From Haloferax sulfurifontis ATCC BAA-897 (lineage in GTDB: Archaea; Halobacteriota; Halobacteria; Halobacteriales; Haloferacaceae): a DNA stretch of 64,000 bases. Of this stretch, positions 1-8,991 are shown piece after piece. Location: NCBI RefSeq assembly GCF_000337835.1, contig NZ_AOLM01000003.1, positions 186,001-250,000 on the forward strand, written 5' to 3'. A program made the translations under genes and the position numbers. The first letter of the stretch is position 1. Each line of letters begins with the position of its first letter. Below the pieces are notes generated by a model, which had not been told where the DNA came from, did not search any database, and worked only from the letters and a program-made list of their open reading frames with translations.

Positions 1-2
1 CC

Positions 3-1595
3 CTGGCCGGAGCTATCGCGCTTCCGTTCCCCCTCCTCGTCCGCATCCCCGTGTTCCTCCTCGGCGTGTTGCTCTTGGGCGGGGCCGTCCTCTACCCGCG
101 GCTCCTCGTCGAGCAGACCCGCCGCAGTCTGGAGAACCAGCTCCATCTCCTCATCACGCACATGACCGTGCTCTCGACGACGAACATCGACCGCGTCGCC
201 GTGTTCCGAACGCTCGCGCGCGAGGAGGAATACGGCGAGTTGGCGACCGAGATGAACCGCATCGTCCAACTGGTCGACGCGTGGAACCAGTCGCTCGACG
301 ACGCCTGTCAGCGGCGCGCGCGGGAGGTGCCGTCGAAGCCCCTCGCGGACTTCCTCGACAGGCTCGCGTACTCCATCAACGCCGGCCAGAGCATCGACGA
401 CTTCCTCCTCGGCGAGCAGAACGCGATGATTCAGAAGTACATCACCGTCTACGAGAGCGCGCTGGGGAACCTGGAGGTCATGAAGGACCTCTACCTCTCG
501 ATGATTCTGTCGATGACGTTCGCCATCATCAACGCCATCGTGCTCCCCATCCTGACGGGGACCGACGCGACGATGACCATCGGCGCGGTCATCGTGCTTT
601 TCGTCTTCGTGCAGTTGGGCTTTTACTTCGTCATCCGGACGATGTCGCCGTACGACCCGCTTTGGTTCCACCAGCCCGAGTACCGGACGAAGGCGAACCG
701 GCAGATAGACATCACGCTGTACGGCGCGGTCGGCCTCTCTATCACGATGGTGCTCGTGCTCGCGTTGGGCACGTTCGACCTGACCCCCGTCGGCGCGACG
801 GTCCGGCCAATCATGATTGAACTCCCGATTCCGCTTCTCATCTCGACGCCGCTGACGCCGCTTGCGGTTCCCGGCATCGTCGCGCGTCGCCACGAAAAGC
901 GCATCGGCGAGCGCGACGAGGAGTACCCCGGCTTCATCCGCGCGCTCGGGGCCTCGGAGACGGCGAAACAGAGCACGACCACGGCCGTCCTGAAGACGCT
1001 CAAGACCAAGGACTTCGGCGTCCTCTCGCGTGAAATCTCCCGGCTGTACACCCGGCTTCGGATGCGGCTCGACCCCGACCGTTCGTGGTTCTTTTTCACC
1101 GCGGAGACGAACTCCTACCTCGTCCAGAAGTTCTCCGAGATGTACAACGTCGGCCGGTCGATGGGTGGCAAGCCGAAGCTCCTCGGCGAACTCATCAGCC
1201 GCAACATGAACGAGATTATCAAACTCCGCCGACAGCGAAAGCAGTCGACTGTCACCCTCATCGGCGTCCTCTACGGCATCACGGCCTCCGCGTCGTTCGC
1301 CTTCTTCATCGGGCTGGAAGTCGTCGAGATTCTCGCGTCGTTTTCGACGCAGATGAACCTCGACAGCCTCCAGTTCGGGACGCTCATCTACGCAGGCGTC
1401 TACGACGTGCCCTTCATCGAGTACATGCTGACGCTCATCATCCTGTTTAACGCCCTGCTGTCGTCGCTCATGATTCGGATGGTCGACGGCGGGCACAAGG
1501 CGAACGCCTACCTCCACTTCGTGATGCTCGTCTGGGTGGGCTCGCTGATGGCGGTCGCCACCTCGTCGCTCGCAGGAGCGCTGATTAGTGTATGA
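3..1595 (+). CDS. arlJ: Archaellum assembly membrane protein ArlJ (FlaJ), 5' end cut by window
   Basis: Polytopic platform protein of the archaellum motor, which works with the ATPase ArlI to assemble archaellins. The reading frame is open to the first base of the window, so the true start lies upstream and the GTG at 51 is only an internal candidate. Visible are an N-terminal hydrophobic segment, a T2SSF/TadC-type cytoplasmic helical domain (about residues 60-150), paired membrane segments near residues 155-205 and 230-275, a second cytoplasmic domain, and three C-terminal membrane helices. Length fits FlaJ (about 550 residues). It overlaps the following cheF by four bases, so the two are probably cotranscribed and archaellum and chemotaxis genes are physically linked here. 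Confidence 0.93.
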   Translation: MAGAIALPFPLLVRIPVFLLGVLLLGGAVLYPRLLVEQTRRSLENQLHLLITHMTVLSTTNIDRVAVFRTLAREEEYGELATEMNRIVQLVDAWNQSLDDACQRRAREVPSKPLADFLDRLAYSINAGQSIDDFLLGEQNAMIQKYITVYESALGNLEVMKDLYLSMILSMTFAIINAIVLPILTGTDATMTIGAVIVLFVFVQLGFYFVIRTMSPYDPLWFHQPEYRTKANRQIDITLYGAVGLSITMVLVLALGTFDLTPVGATVRPIMIELPIPLLISTPLTPLAVPGIVARRHEKRIGERDEEYPGFIRALGASETAKQSTTTAVLKTLKTKDFGVLSREISRLYTRLRMRLDPDRSWFFFTAETNSYLVQKFSEMYNVGRSMGGKPKLLGELISRNMNEIIKLRRQRKQSTVTLIGVLYGITASASFAFFIGLEVVEILASFSTQMNLDSLQFGTLIYAGVYDVPFIEYMLTLIILFNALLSSLMIRMVDGGHKANAYLHFVMLVWVGSLMAVATSSLAGALISV

Positions 1596-2710
1596 CTGAC
1601 GACGGACCACAGAGACAGACCCGAGATACGATGCCAGACACAGGAGGCGAACAGACCGCACAGGAGGCTCGTTCCCGCGCGCCCGAGGGGGGCGACGTGG
1701 CGAAAAGCGACCTCCTGCAGGCGTACCGTCGGAAGAAGTCCGAACCGTCGGACGAACGCGAGGAACAAGAGCGGGAGCGCTCGAAGAAGCAGACGGAAAA
1801 ACGGACCAGCGACGGCGAGTCCATCGTCGTCGACTTCGTCGCCAACTTCGTCGCCGGCGGCAACGCCTCGTTCGAACCCGTCAAGGGCCGCGTCCTGATG
1901 AGCCAACGGCGGCTCATCCTCGCCACGTCGAAGGCGAAGACCGTCATCCCCATCACCTCCATCTTCGACATCGCCGTCGGGCAGGTCCCTCCGGAGGTCG
2001 AGGAGTTCTTCGACTACACGGTGATGGTGGGCTACATCATCGGCCGCCAGCGCCGGACGACCGTCATCGGCGGCGACCGCGAGACCATCGAGAAGTTCTC
2101 GCTGTTGCTGTTCCGCGCGGCGCTCAACGGCTCGCGCGCGCAGGTCACTCACCCGGCCCGCATCGGCGGGCGCGTCCTCGACACGGAGCGCCGCCCCTCG
2201 GGCCTGCATCTCGACTACGAGGCCGTCACGTTCCCCGACGACGACGGCCCGCTCACCGAGAACGGCGAGCCGTTCCACATCGACCTCGCGAGCGTCATCT
2301 TCTTCGAGGTGCTCGAACGGACCGTCGACGGCGAAAAGCGACTGGTGCTTTCGGTCCAGCACGTCAAGCAGGGCCAGACGGTCACCTCCGAGATAACGCT
2401 CGACTCCCGGCGGAAGATGAACATCCTCGGGCGCTACCTCAGACTCGTCTACCACTGGATAAAGTCGGGCGTCCGCAACGTCGAGGTCACAGAACAGGGC
2501 CTCGAAGTCCTCGTCGGGCTGTACTCCGCCGGCGAGATGGCCGCCGAGGTCGACTTCAGCGAACTCCTCGGCGTCGAAGAGGCGGTCCTCGACGCGGAAC
2601 TGGAGAAGCTCCACGAGGAGGAACTCATCGGCGACGACGAGCTTCCGACCTCGCTGACGCCGCAGGGGCGGTTCGTCGTCAACGAGGAAATCGAAGACGT
2701 GAACGTCTGA
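1592..2710 (+). CDS. cheF: CheF-family chemotaxis/archaellum adaptor, long form
   Basis: CheF proteins are archaeal adaptors that bind CheY and transmit the switch signal to the archaellum motor. Residues 1-75 are a charged, low-complexity extension rich in Glu, Arg and Lys. The rest aligns by eye with the second CheF-like protein at 3205-4071: both have a segment of the type GRVLMSQRRLILA / GRILLSNRRLILA, a central beta-rich domain, and a C-terminal winged-helix-like region ending in LTPQGR versus LNARGR. At 372 residues it is longer than the usual CheF (about 290) because of the extension. The start overlaps the arlJ stop (ATGA). Which paralogue does what cannot be told from sequence. Confidence 0.85.
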   Translation: MTDDGPQRQTRDTMPDTGGEQTAQEARSRAPEGGDVAKSDLLQAYRRKKSEPSDEREEQERERSKKQTEKRTSDGESIVVDFVANFVAGGNASFEPVKGRVLMSQRRLILATSKAKTVIPITSIFDIAVGQVPPEVEEFFDYTVMVGYIIGRQRRTTVIGGDRETIEKFSLLLFRAALNGSRAQVTHPARIGGRVLDTERRPSGLHLDYEAVTFPDDDGPLTENGEPFHIDLASVIFFEVLERTVDGEKRLVLSVQHVKQGQTVTSEITLDSRRKMNILGRYLRLVYHWIKSGVRNVEVTEQGLEVLVGLYSAGEMAAEVDFSELLGVEEAVLDAELEKLHEEELIGDDELPTSLTPQGRFVVNEEIEDVNV

Positions 2711-2784
2711 AGCTGTTTTCCGGCGGAACCGGTGCCGTCCGGTAGTTGCGAAGAACTATCAGCCCTTCAACCAATTCTGTCACT

Positions 2785-3147
2785 ATGCGGACGCGGACTT
2801 CGGCGCTCGTCGGACTGGGAATCGGAAGTGCGGTCAGCTACTCCTTCGGCTTCCGACACGGCAGCGCCTTGGTCGGCGTCACCCTGCTTCTCACGTACAC
2901 AATCGCTGGCTTCGGGTTCGTTGCCTTTCCCGCGTACCGCTGGCGGTGGTCCGGGCCGAACGACCACTTCTGGTACACGATAATCGGGGTCTTGAGCGCT
3001 CTGTTACCGATTCTTGCGATTCACGGTCTAGGCTTCGAACCCGGCGAGCGCGTGCGGGGCATCGTTCTCTTAGCCGGGGTCTGGTTGGGAGGCGTCTACG
3101 CCGGAATCGCGCTCGAACGCGCCTCGCGGCGCGCGAGCGACGACTGA
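2785..3147 (+). CDS. Small membrane protein of unknown function
   Basis: A 120-residue protein with about four hydrophobic segments (residues 5-25, 28-48, 60-80, 88-108), few charges except at the C terminus, and no recognised motif. The ATG at 2785 is preferred to an earlier in-frame codon at 2746 because the extra residues are polar and do not extend the first membrane helix. It sits between the two cheF genes, which points to the chemotaxis locus, but nothing in the protein supports a signalling role. Convergent with the leftward che operon. Confidence 0.6.
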   Translation: MRTRTSALVGLGIGSAVSYSFGFRHGSALVGVTLLLTYTIAGFGFVAFPAYRWRWSGPNDHFWYTIIGVLSALLPILAIHGLGFEPGERVRGIVLLAGVWLGGVYAGIALERASRRASDD

Positions 3148-3204
3148 CGAGCGCGACGCGTCGCTCTCCGTCCGGTGACTGCGCCGCGAAAAACCGAGTG
3201 CCGA

Positions 3205-4071
3205 CTACTGTTCGTTGATGGCGTCCGAGGCGATGCTACGGCCGCGGGCGTTGAGTTGCACCTCGTGGCGCACGCGAATCTCCTCGACGACGTTGTGGTC
3301 GATGAGTCGCTGAAAGAGCTCTTCGACCTCGTCCACGTCGAGGCCGAGGAAGCTCGGGATGTCGAACGGCGAGACGCCGGAGTACAGCGCCGTGAGGACC
3401 TGCTTGTCCGTCTCGCTCAGGTCGATAGAGGTCTCCGAAAGCTCCTCGCCCTCCCGGAGGAGCGTGTAGAGGAAACTGACGGCGCGGTCGGAGCCGGAGA
3501 TGTACGTCTGGAGGCTCGTCCCCTCGTCGTCGGAGTGTTCGACCTCGATGACGCTCCGGTGTTCGTCGACGATGGTCCGCTCGCCGGTCTTCACGTCGCC
3601 GATGTCGTCGAGGCGGATTTCGACGAACTTGCCGCCGACGGTCGCCATGCTCACGGCCTCCGTCTCGACTTTGAGCCGGGATTTCTCCCACTCGGTGTTC
3701 TGGACGACGCCGCCGGCGACCGCGGGGTGTCGCGCGAGGAACTGCTCGGTGTTGAGGAGCGCGCCGAAGAAGTCCGTCTCGAACTCGTCGTAGTCGACGG
3801 GCGCGAGCAGGACGACGCCCGACGGGATGTGGACGCTGAAGTAGTCGGAGACGGTCGCGATGCGCTGGTTCACGTCGTATCGGCCGCCGAACTCCCGTAT
3901 CTTCGAGAGCTGAATCGTCCGCTTGCCGCCGGTGCCAGCGAGGATGAGCCGCCTGTTCGAAAGCAGGATGCGACCGCTCGTCCAGTCCACGTCGTGCATC
4001 TCCCGGCCGTTCTTGACGACCTGGAGGAACCGCCCGCGGGTGTCTCCGAGCTTTTGCTCACCGGGCTTCAT
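3205..4071 (-). CDS. cheF1: CheF chemotaxis/archaellum adaptor
   Basis: A 288-residue CheF of standard length, last gene of the leftward cheB-cheA-cheR-cheF operon. CheF links CheY to the archaellum switch. It shares with the long paralogue at 1592-2710 the N-terminal GRILLSNRRLILAGTG segment (about residues 33-48) and a C-terminal helical/winged-helix region. Only three bases separate it from cheR, so it is translated from the same transcript. The symbol cheF1 follows the H. volcanii convention of naming the copy beside cheR; the numbering is my inference. Confidence 0.87.
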   Translation of the reverse strand: MKPGEQKLGDTRGRFLQVVKNGREMHDVDWTSGRILLSNRRLILAGTGGKRTIQLSKIREFGGRYDVNQRIATVSDYFSVHIPSGVVLLAPVDYDEFETDFFGALLNTEQFLARHPAVAGGVVQNTEWEKSRLKVETEAVSMATVGGKFVEIRLDDIGDVKTGERTIVDEHRSVIEVEHSDDEGTSLQTYISGSDRAVSFLYTLLREGEELSETSIDLSETDKQVLTALYSGVSPFDIPSFLGLDVDEVEELFQRLIDHNVVEEIRVRHEVQLNARGRSIASDAINEQ

Positions 4072-4074
4072 CGC

Positions 4075-4917
4075 TCACCTCCCGACCGCGGTGTCGCTCG
4101 CGCGGTAGATGCGGAGTCGTTTCTCGACGGGGTCGAACTGCTGTCGACACGTCGGTGGGATGGTTTCGGTCATGCCGATGGTGAGGTAGCCGTCCGGCTT
4201 CAGCGCGGAGCCGAGCGTCTCGAAGACGGCCCGTTTCGACTCGGTGTTGATGTAGATGAACAGGTTCCGGCAGACGACGAGGTCGAACGTCCCCGGCGGC
4301 TCCTCGCGGATGAGGTCTCGCCGCTCGAAGCTGACCATGTCGGTGACGGCGTCTTTCACTTGGAAGCTGTCGCCGTCGCGGTCGACAAAGCGCTCCCACC
4401 GGCCGATGGGGTCGAGCTGTTCGGCCACGTCGTTGGTCTCAGACGCGCGGTACTCCCCCGCTCTGGCGGCGCGAAGAATCTCGCGTTTGATGTCCGTGCC
4501 GACGATTTCGATGCGGCGCTCGTCGACGCGGTCGTCGTCGTGGGCGAGCATCGCCAGCGAGTAGGCCTCGCGGCCGTCGGAGCAGGCGGCGCTCCACACC
4601 TTGATGGGGTCGTGGCGGCTCCCCCGCGAACTCAGGTCGCGGAGCACCTCGCGGAGCGCCTCCCACACCTCGGGGTTCCGGAAGAAGCTCGTCACGTTGA
4701 CCGAAAGCGCGTCGAGGAGCGCCTGCTGTTCCTCCTCGTCGTCGGTGAGCAGGTCGTGGTACGTCCCGTAGTCGTCGACGCGCCGCCGCCGCATCCGGGC
4801 GGAGATTCGGCGGTCGAGATAGGCGTCGTTGTACGAGCTCGTCTGGAACCGCAGGGCGTCTTCGATGTAGTCCAAGAGCCGGCCGAACGCCGGGTCGTCG
4901 GTCGCCGACGAGGGCAT
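4075..4917 (-). CDS. cheR: Chemotaxis protein methyltransferase CheR
   Basis: Uses S-adenosylmethionine to methylate glutamates on chemoreceptors, opposing CheB. The 280 residues show the short helical N-terminal CheR domain followed by the methyltransferase fold. Visible motifs are NVTSFFRNPEVW (about 75-86, the family TxFFR signature), VWSAACSDGREAYSLAM (cofactor-binding loop, about 107-123), and DLVVCRNLFIYI (about 208-219). Length is normal. The ATG overlaps the cheA stop by one base. Confidence 0.95.
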   Translation of the reverse strand: MPSSATDDPAFGRLLDYIEDALRFQTSSYNDAYLDRRISARMRRRRVDDYGTYHDLLTDDEEEQQALLDALSVNVTSFFRNPEVWEALREVLRDLSSRGSRHDPIKVWSAACSDGREAYSLAMLAHDDDRVDERRIEIVGTDIKREILRAARAGEYRASETNDVAEQLDPIGRWERFVDRDGDSFQVKDAVTDMVSFERRDLIREEPPGTFDLVVCRNLFIYINTESKRAVFETLGSALKPDGYLTIGMTETIPPTCRQQFDPVEKRLRIYRASDTAVGR

Positions 4918-7127
4918 CAGTCGGCCGCCTCCTCGGTGGTCCCGGGGAGCTGGCTCGGGTCGAACTCGCGCATCGCCTGCTCGCTTTCGGCCGGGAGCGC
5001 GAGCGTCGACACGTCCAGAATCGGGATGACGTTCCCGTCGCCGATGACGGCCGTTCCCGACAGCCCGCCGACGCCCGAAAGCGGCCCCTGCAGGGGCGTC
5101 ACGACGACTTCCTCCTGTTTCGTCACGCCGTCGCAGTGGAGCGCGACCTGCCTGTCGTCGGGGCGGATGCGGACCACCATGCCGTCGTCGGGCTCGGGCG
5201 AGTCGATTTCGAGCGCCTCGCGGAGCCGAATCAAGGGGAAGATGGTCTCCTCGTGGACGATGACCTCCGCGCCGTTGACCGTCTGGACGCGGTCGCGGCG
5301 GCTAATCTCGTCGATGTACTTGATGGGGACGCCGAACTCGCGGTCTTCGACCTGGACGAAAAGCACCTTGATGATGGCGACCGACACCGGAAGCCGGATG
5401 TTGAACGTGCTTCCCTCGCCGGGTTCGCTGTCGACCGACACCGAGCCGTCGAGCGACTCGACGGTCGTCTTCACCACGTCCATGCCGACGCCGCGGCCGG
5501 AGACGTCCGTGATTTCGTCGTTGGTCGAGAAGCCGGGGTGGAAGATGTAGTCGTACACCTCGCTGTCGGGCATCTGGTCCAGTTCCTCGCGGGTCGCCAC
5601 GCCCTTGTCGACCGCCTTGTCGCGGACGGCGTCGGCGTCGATACCGCTCCCGTCGTCCTCGACGGTCACGATGACGGTGTCGTGTTGGCGGCGCGCGGAG
5701 AGCCGGATGGTCCCCGTTCGGGACTTGCCGTTCGCCTCGCGCACGTCGGGTTCCTCGATGCCGTGGTCGACGGCGTTCCGGAGGACGTGCATCAGCGGGT
5801 CGGAAATCTCGTCGAGGATGGTGCGGTCGAGTTCGATGTCCGCGCCCTCGACTTTGAACGAGACGCGCTTGTCCTGCTCGCGGGCGAGGTCGCGCACGAG
5901 CCGGGGGAACTTGTCGAACACCTTCTTCAGCGGGATGAGCCGCATGTCCATCACGGTGTTCTGGAGGTTCGACGATATCTTGTCCAGCTCGTCGAGCGTG
6001 TCGAGCGCGGTCGTCTGCCCCACGTCGATAGCGTTTCTGAGCTTGATGCGGCTCGTCACCAACTGCTCGACGAGCTCGTGGAGTTCGTCGAGCTGGTCGA
6101 CGTCCACGCGGACGGACTTGACCGCCGAGATGGAACGGGCCTCCTTTTTCTTCTCGTTGCCGGACTCCGGTTCTTCGTCGCTCTCGGTCGACTCGGCCTC
6201 GTCGGCGTCTCCTTCGCTCCCGTCGTCAACGCTGGGAGCGTCGTCGGACGCCGCGTCGCTGTCACTGTCGACAGCGCCGTCAGCGTCGGCGGACTGGCCG
6301 GAGCCGTCCGATGCCGGGGCGTCAACCTCCGACTCGGCCGCCGGGGTGTCGCCGGCGTCGGCGACCTGTTTGTCCCCGGCGGCGAGCGCGTCGGACACGT
6401 CGGTCGTCTCGACCGTCGAAACCTTCCAGAGGCCGTCGAGTTCGCTCTCGACGACCGCGGCGTCGCGCTCGGCGACGAACAGGTCGAAGCCGTCGCCGAA
6501 CTCGCCGTCCTCGATGGCGTCGCGGCTCGGGTTCGCCCCGACCACGTCGAGGTCCTCGGGGATGCTACTGAGGAAGATACCGGCGTCGACGCCCTTCATC
6601 TGGCCCGCGTCGAGTTCGACGTGGGCGTGGGTGAGCGTGGTCGCGTCGAGGGTGTCCGCGTCGACGCAGTTGGCGGCGAGCGTGTCGAGGTCGACCGACT
6701 CGCGGTCGGCCTCGTCAGACGCCGCCGTGTTCGAGTTTCCCGCGTCACCGCCGTCCTCGACGGCCGCGCGAATCTCCTCGACCGTGTCGGTCGGGTCGAT
6801 GGTGGACTCGCCGTTCTCCTCGATGTCGTGGAGGATTTCCACGATGAGGTCCATCCCGTCGAAGACGAGGTCCATCCGCTCGGCCGTGACGTCGAGTCGC
6901 CCGTGGCGAATCTCGTCGAGGAGGTCCTCGACGGCGTGGGCGACCGTCGCGGCGTTGTCGAAGCCCATCGCGCCGAAGTTGCCCTTCAGCGTGTGGGCCT
7001 GCCGGAAGATGTCGTCGATTGCCTCGGTGTCGTCCGGGTTCGACTCCAAAGACAGAAGCGAGTTGTTCAACTGCGTGATGCTCTCTTCGCTCTCGGTGAT
7101 GAATGCTTGGTAGAGTTCTTCGTCCAT
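4917..7127 (-). CDS. cheA: Chemotaxis sensor histidine kinase CheA
   Basis: Central kinase of the chemotaxis complex, phosphorylating CheY and CheB. An N-terminal HPt domain has the phospho-acceptor His45 in RQAHTLKGNFGAMGF. A P2-like substrate-docking domain lies at about 150-250, then a very acidic Asp/Ser linker at about 250-335, a dimerisation domain from about 340, an HATPase domain with the N box HVLRNAVDHGIE and GRGVGMD glycine box, and a C-terminal CheW-like regulatory domain. At 736 residues it is full length. The long acidic linker is a normal haloarchaeal elaboration. Confidence 0.96.
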   Translation of the reverse strand: MDEELYQAFITESEESITQLNNSLLSLESNPDDTEAIDDIFRQAHTLKGNFGAMGFDNAATVAHAVEDLLDEIRHGRLDVTAERMDLVFDGMDLIVEILHDIEENGESTIDPTDTVEEIRAAVEDGGDAGNSNTAASDEADRESVDLDTLAANCVDADTLDATTLTHAHVELDAGQMKGVDAGIFLSSIPEDLDVVGANPSRDAIEDGEFGDGFDLFVAERDAAVVESELDGLWKVSTVETTDVSDALAAGDKQVADAGDTPAAESEVDAPASDGSGQSADADGAVDSDSDAASDDAPSVDDGSEGDADEAESTESDEEPESGNEKKKEARSISAVKSVRVDVDQLDELHELVEQLVTSRIKLRNAIDVGQTTALDTLDELDKISSNLQNTVMDMRLIPLKKVFDKFPRLVRDLAREQDKRVSFKVEGADIELDRTILDEISDPLMHVLRNAVDHGIEEPDVREANGKSRTGTIRLSARRQHDTVIVTVEDDGSGIDADAVRDKAVDKGVATREELDQMPDSEVYDYIFHPGFSTNDEITDVSGRGVGMDVVKTTVESLDGSVSVDSEPGEGSTFNIRLPVSVAIIKVLFVQVEDREFGVPIKYIDEISRRDRVQTVNGAEVIVHEETIFPLIRLREALEIDSPEPDDGMVVRIRPDDRQVALHCDGVTKQEEVVVTPLQGPLSGVGGLSGTAVIGDGNVIPILDVSTLALPAESEQAMREFDPSQLPGTTEEAAD

Positions 7128-7129
7128 GG

Positions 7130-8230
7130 TCAGGTAGTGAGCCCGCTGAGTGCTTCGTCTGCGATTCGCTCGTCGGCGGAGACGGTGTCGACACAGCCGG
7201 CCTCGATGGCCCGCTTCGGCATCCCGAAGATTGCGGACGTCTCCTCGTCCTGTGCGACCGTGTGGCCGCCCGCCCGCTTGATTCGGGTCATCCCCTCGAC
7301 GCCGTCGCGGCCCATGCCCGTCAGCAGGACGCCGGCCAGCGGCGCGTCGACCGCCTCCGCGGCCGACGCCATCGTGAGGTCGATGGCCGGTTTGACGCCG
7401 TGGAGCGGCTCGTCGTCGGAGAGTTCGAGCCGGAGGCGTCCGGCGCGGTCGCCGGTCACGAGGAGGTGCGAGCCGCCGGGTGCGATTCGAATCTGTCCGG
7501 GGCCGATTCGCTCGCCGTCTTCGGCCTCGCGGACCTCGTAGTCACAGCGGCCGTCGAGCCGCGCCGCGAAGCGCTTCGTGAACCCGGCCGGCATGTGCTG
7601 GACGACGAGCACGCGGAGCCCGGCCTCCTCGGGGAGCGCCGCGAGCAACCGCTCGACGACGTTCGGTCCGCCCGTGGACGCGCCGATAATCAGCGTCGAA
7701 CCCTCGGTCGGAAGCGACTCGGCGGCCGCCGCGGTCGAGGTCGTCGCCGCCGCGGTCGCCGCCGGCTTCTGTCCCGTCTTCGGCGGGCGAGCCCCCCGGC
7801 GCGTCGCCGAGAGGTCGACCGCCGCGGCGGACTGAATCTTCTCGACCAGTTCCCGCTTGACGCGGGGCATCTCCGAGGTGACTTCGCCGCCCGGCTTCGT
7901 CACGAAGTCGACCGCCCCGCGGTCGAGCGCCTCGAACGTCACGTCGGCGTCCTCCTCGGCGTGCGCCGAGAGCATGAGGACGGGCGTCGGACACTCCTCC
8001 ATGATGGCCTCGACCGCGTCGAGCCCGTTCATCTCGGGCATCTCGATGTCCATCGTCACCACGTCCGGTCGGTTCGCCTCGACCACCGATACCGCCTCGC
8101 GGCCGTCTGCCGCCTCAGCGACGACCTCGACGTCGGCGTCTTCGAGGAGCGTGCGAATCAGCGTCCGCATGAACCGCGAGTCGTCGACGACGACCGCTCG
8201 CGTCGAGTCCGCGCCGGCGGCCGAACTCAT
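7130..8230 (-). CDS. cheB: Chemotaxis response regulator / protein-glutamate methylesterase CheB
   Basis: Removes methyl groups from chemoreceptors once activated by CheA. The N-terminal receiver domain has the acidic VVVDDSR cluster and phospho-acceptor Asp61 in VTMDIEMPEMNG. A Pro/Ala/Thr-rich linker leads to the CheB catalytic domain with Ser in IGASTGGP, His in QHMPAGFT and Asp in TGMGRDG. I chose the ATG at 8230 rather than the longer frame to 8389 because a strong GGAGGTGG ribosome binding site lies five bases upstream and the extra residues look like untranslated leader. Product 366 residues; only two bases separate it from cheA. Confidence 0.95.
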   Translation of the reverse strand: MSSAAGADSTRAVVVDDSRFMRTLIRTLLEDADVEVVAEAADGREAVSVVEANRPDVVTMDIEMPEMNGLDAVEAIMEECPTPVLMLSAHAEEDADVTFEALDRGAVDFVTKPGGEVTSEMPRVKRELVEKIQSAAAVDLSATRRGARPPKTGQKPAATAAATTSTAAAAESLPTEGSTLIIGASTGGPNVVERLLAALPEEAGLRVLVVQHMPAGFTKRFAARLDGRCDYEVREAEDGERIGPGQIRIAPGGSHLLVTGDRAGRLRLELSDDEPLHGVKPAIDLTMASAAEAVDAPLAGVLLTGMGRDGVEGMTRIKRAGGHTVAQDEETSAIFGMPKRAIEAGCVDTVSADERIADEALSGLTT

Positions 8231-8235
8231 CGCCC

Positions 8236-8243
8236 CCACCTCC
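8236..8243 (-). promoter_or_regulatory. Ribosome binding site of cheB
   Basis: On the minus strand GGAGGTGG sits five bases before the ATG at 8230. It decides the cheB start and indicates a leadered transcript, unlike the many leaderless genes in this window. Confidence 0.8.
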
Positions 8244-8360
8244 CGGTGCGGGAACGACGGGCGCGACGGGTCGCCGAGCGGGCCCCCCGTCGAGGGGTCG
8301 GTGGATTGTTTCGTGTGCCGTTTCGTAGACCGCTCATCTACCCCGAGGTTCGGAAATCGG

Positions 8361-8369
8361 GTATATAAA
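8361..8369 (-). promoter_or_regulatory. Probable TATA box of the cheB-cheA-cheR-cheF operon
   Basis: The AT-rich stretch read as TTTATATAC on the minus strand is the only TATA-like element between cheB and cheW in that direction. It would start transcription near 8335-8340 and give cheB a leader of about 105 bases, in keeping with its strong ribosome binding site. Confidence 0.5.
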
Positions 8370-8409
8370 CACTCGGCGAGGATAATCACGGCTGATAATC
8401 GGGTACGTA

Positions 8410-8468
8410 CCTTTATACGCTGAATCTGACCACTCTGAAGCGATCAGGTGGCGGCGTCTGTCGCCGCC
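8410..8468 (+). promoter_or_regulatory. cheW promoter and 5' leader hairpin
   Basis: CCTTTATACG at 8410-8419 is a haloarchaeal TATA box, predicting transcription from about 8440. The leader then begins with a perfect seven-base inverted repeat (GGCGGCG 8450-8456, CGCCGCC 8462-8468, five-base loop) ten bases before the ATG. The hairpin could limit ribosome access or stabilise the transcript; that is inference. Confidence 0.5.
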
Positions 8469-8478
8469 GGGGTTGACC

Positions 8479-8952
8479 ATGCGACAAGATGCAATCACGA
8501 CCGAGGTGAGCGCGGACGAGACCGACGCGGAGGACTCCGCCGAAGAAGTACAGGTGCTGGAATTCCAACTCGGCCCGGAGACGTACTGCGTCGACATCGA
8601 GTACGTGAGCGAAATCGTCGACAAGGGCCAGCTCACGGCGGTGCCGAACGCGCCGGACTACGTCGAGGGCGTGATGGACCTCCGCGGCCGGACCACGTCC
8701 ATCATCAACCCGAAGTCGCTTCTCAACATCGACGCCGAGGGCGAGTCGAAGCGCATCGTCATCTTCGACCCCAACAAGTTCGAAGACGAGGCGGCGACCG
8801 GCTGGCTCGTCGACGAGGTGTATCAGGTCGTGCGCGTCTCGATGGACGACGTGGAGGACCCGCCGCTCGAAAAGGACGACTCCATCGAGGGCGTCATCAA
8901 ACGCGACGGCGACCTCGTCGTCTGGATTTCGCCGGTGCACGCCATCGAGTAA
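8479..8952 (+). CDS. cheW: Chemotaxis adaptor CheW
   Basis: Couples chemoreceptors to CheA. The 157-residue product is a single CheW domain preceded by an acidic tail of about 25 residues; QVLEFQLGPETYCVDIEYVSEI, the YVEGVMDLRG segment and SIEGVIKRDGDLVVWI are typical. ATG 8479 is preferred to the TTG two codons upstream. It is divergent from cheB, completing a locus of cheW, cheB, cheA, cheR and two cheF; cheY, cheC and cheD are not in this window. Confidence 0.93.
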   Translation: MRQDAITTEVSADETDAEDSAEEVQVLEFQLGPETYCVDIEYVSEIVDKGQLTAVPNAPDYVEGVMDLRGRTTSIINPKSLLNIDAEGESKRIVIFDPNKFEDEAATGWLVDEVYQVVRVSMDDVEDPPLEKDDSIEGVIKRDGDLVVWISPVHAIE

Positions 8953-8991
8953 GGCGGTTCGACGACCGGCCCCGCATTCGTTTTCGAGACC

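Noticed and set aside
3175-5550. 791-codon plus-strand open frame through cheF/cheR/cheA
   Set aside because: Antisense shadow of the che operon produced by GC-rich third positions; the protein is an unordered repeat of Val, Asp, Arg and Leu with no domain, and the minus-strand genes are clear.
5136-7541. 801-codon plus-strand open frame over cheA
   Set aside because: Same artefact; the opposite strand encodes an intact CheA.
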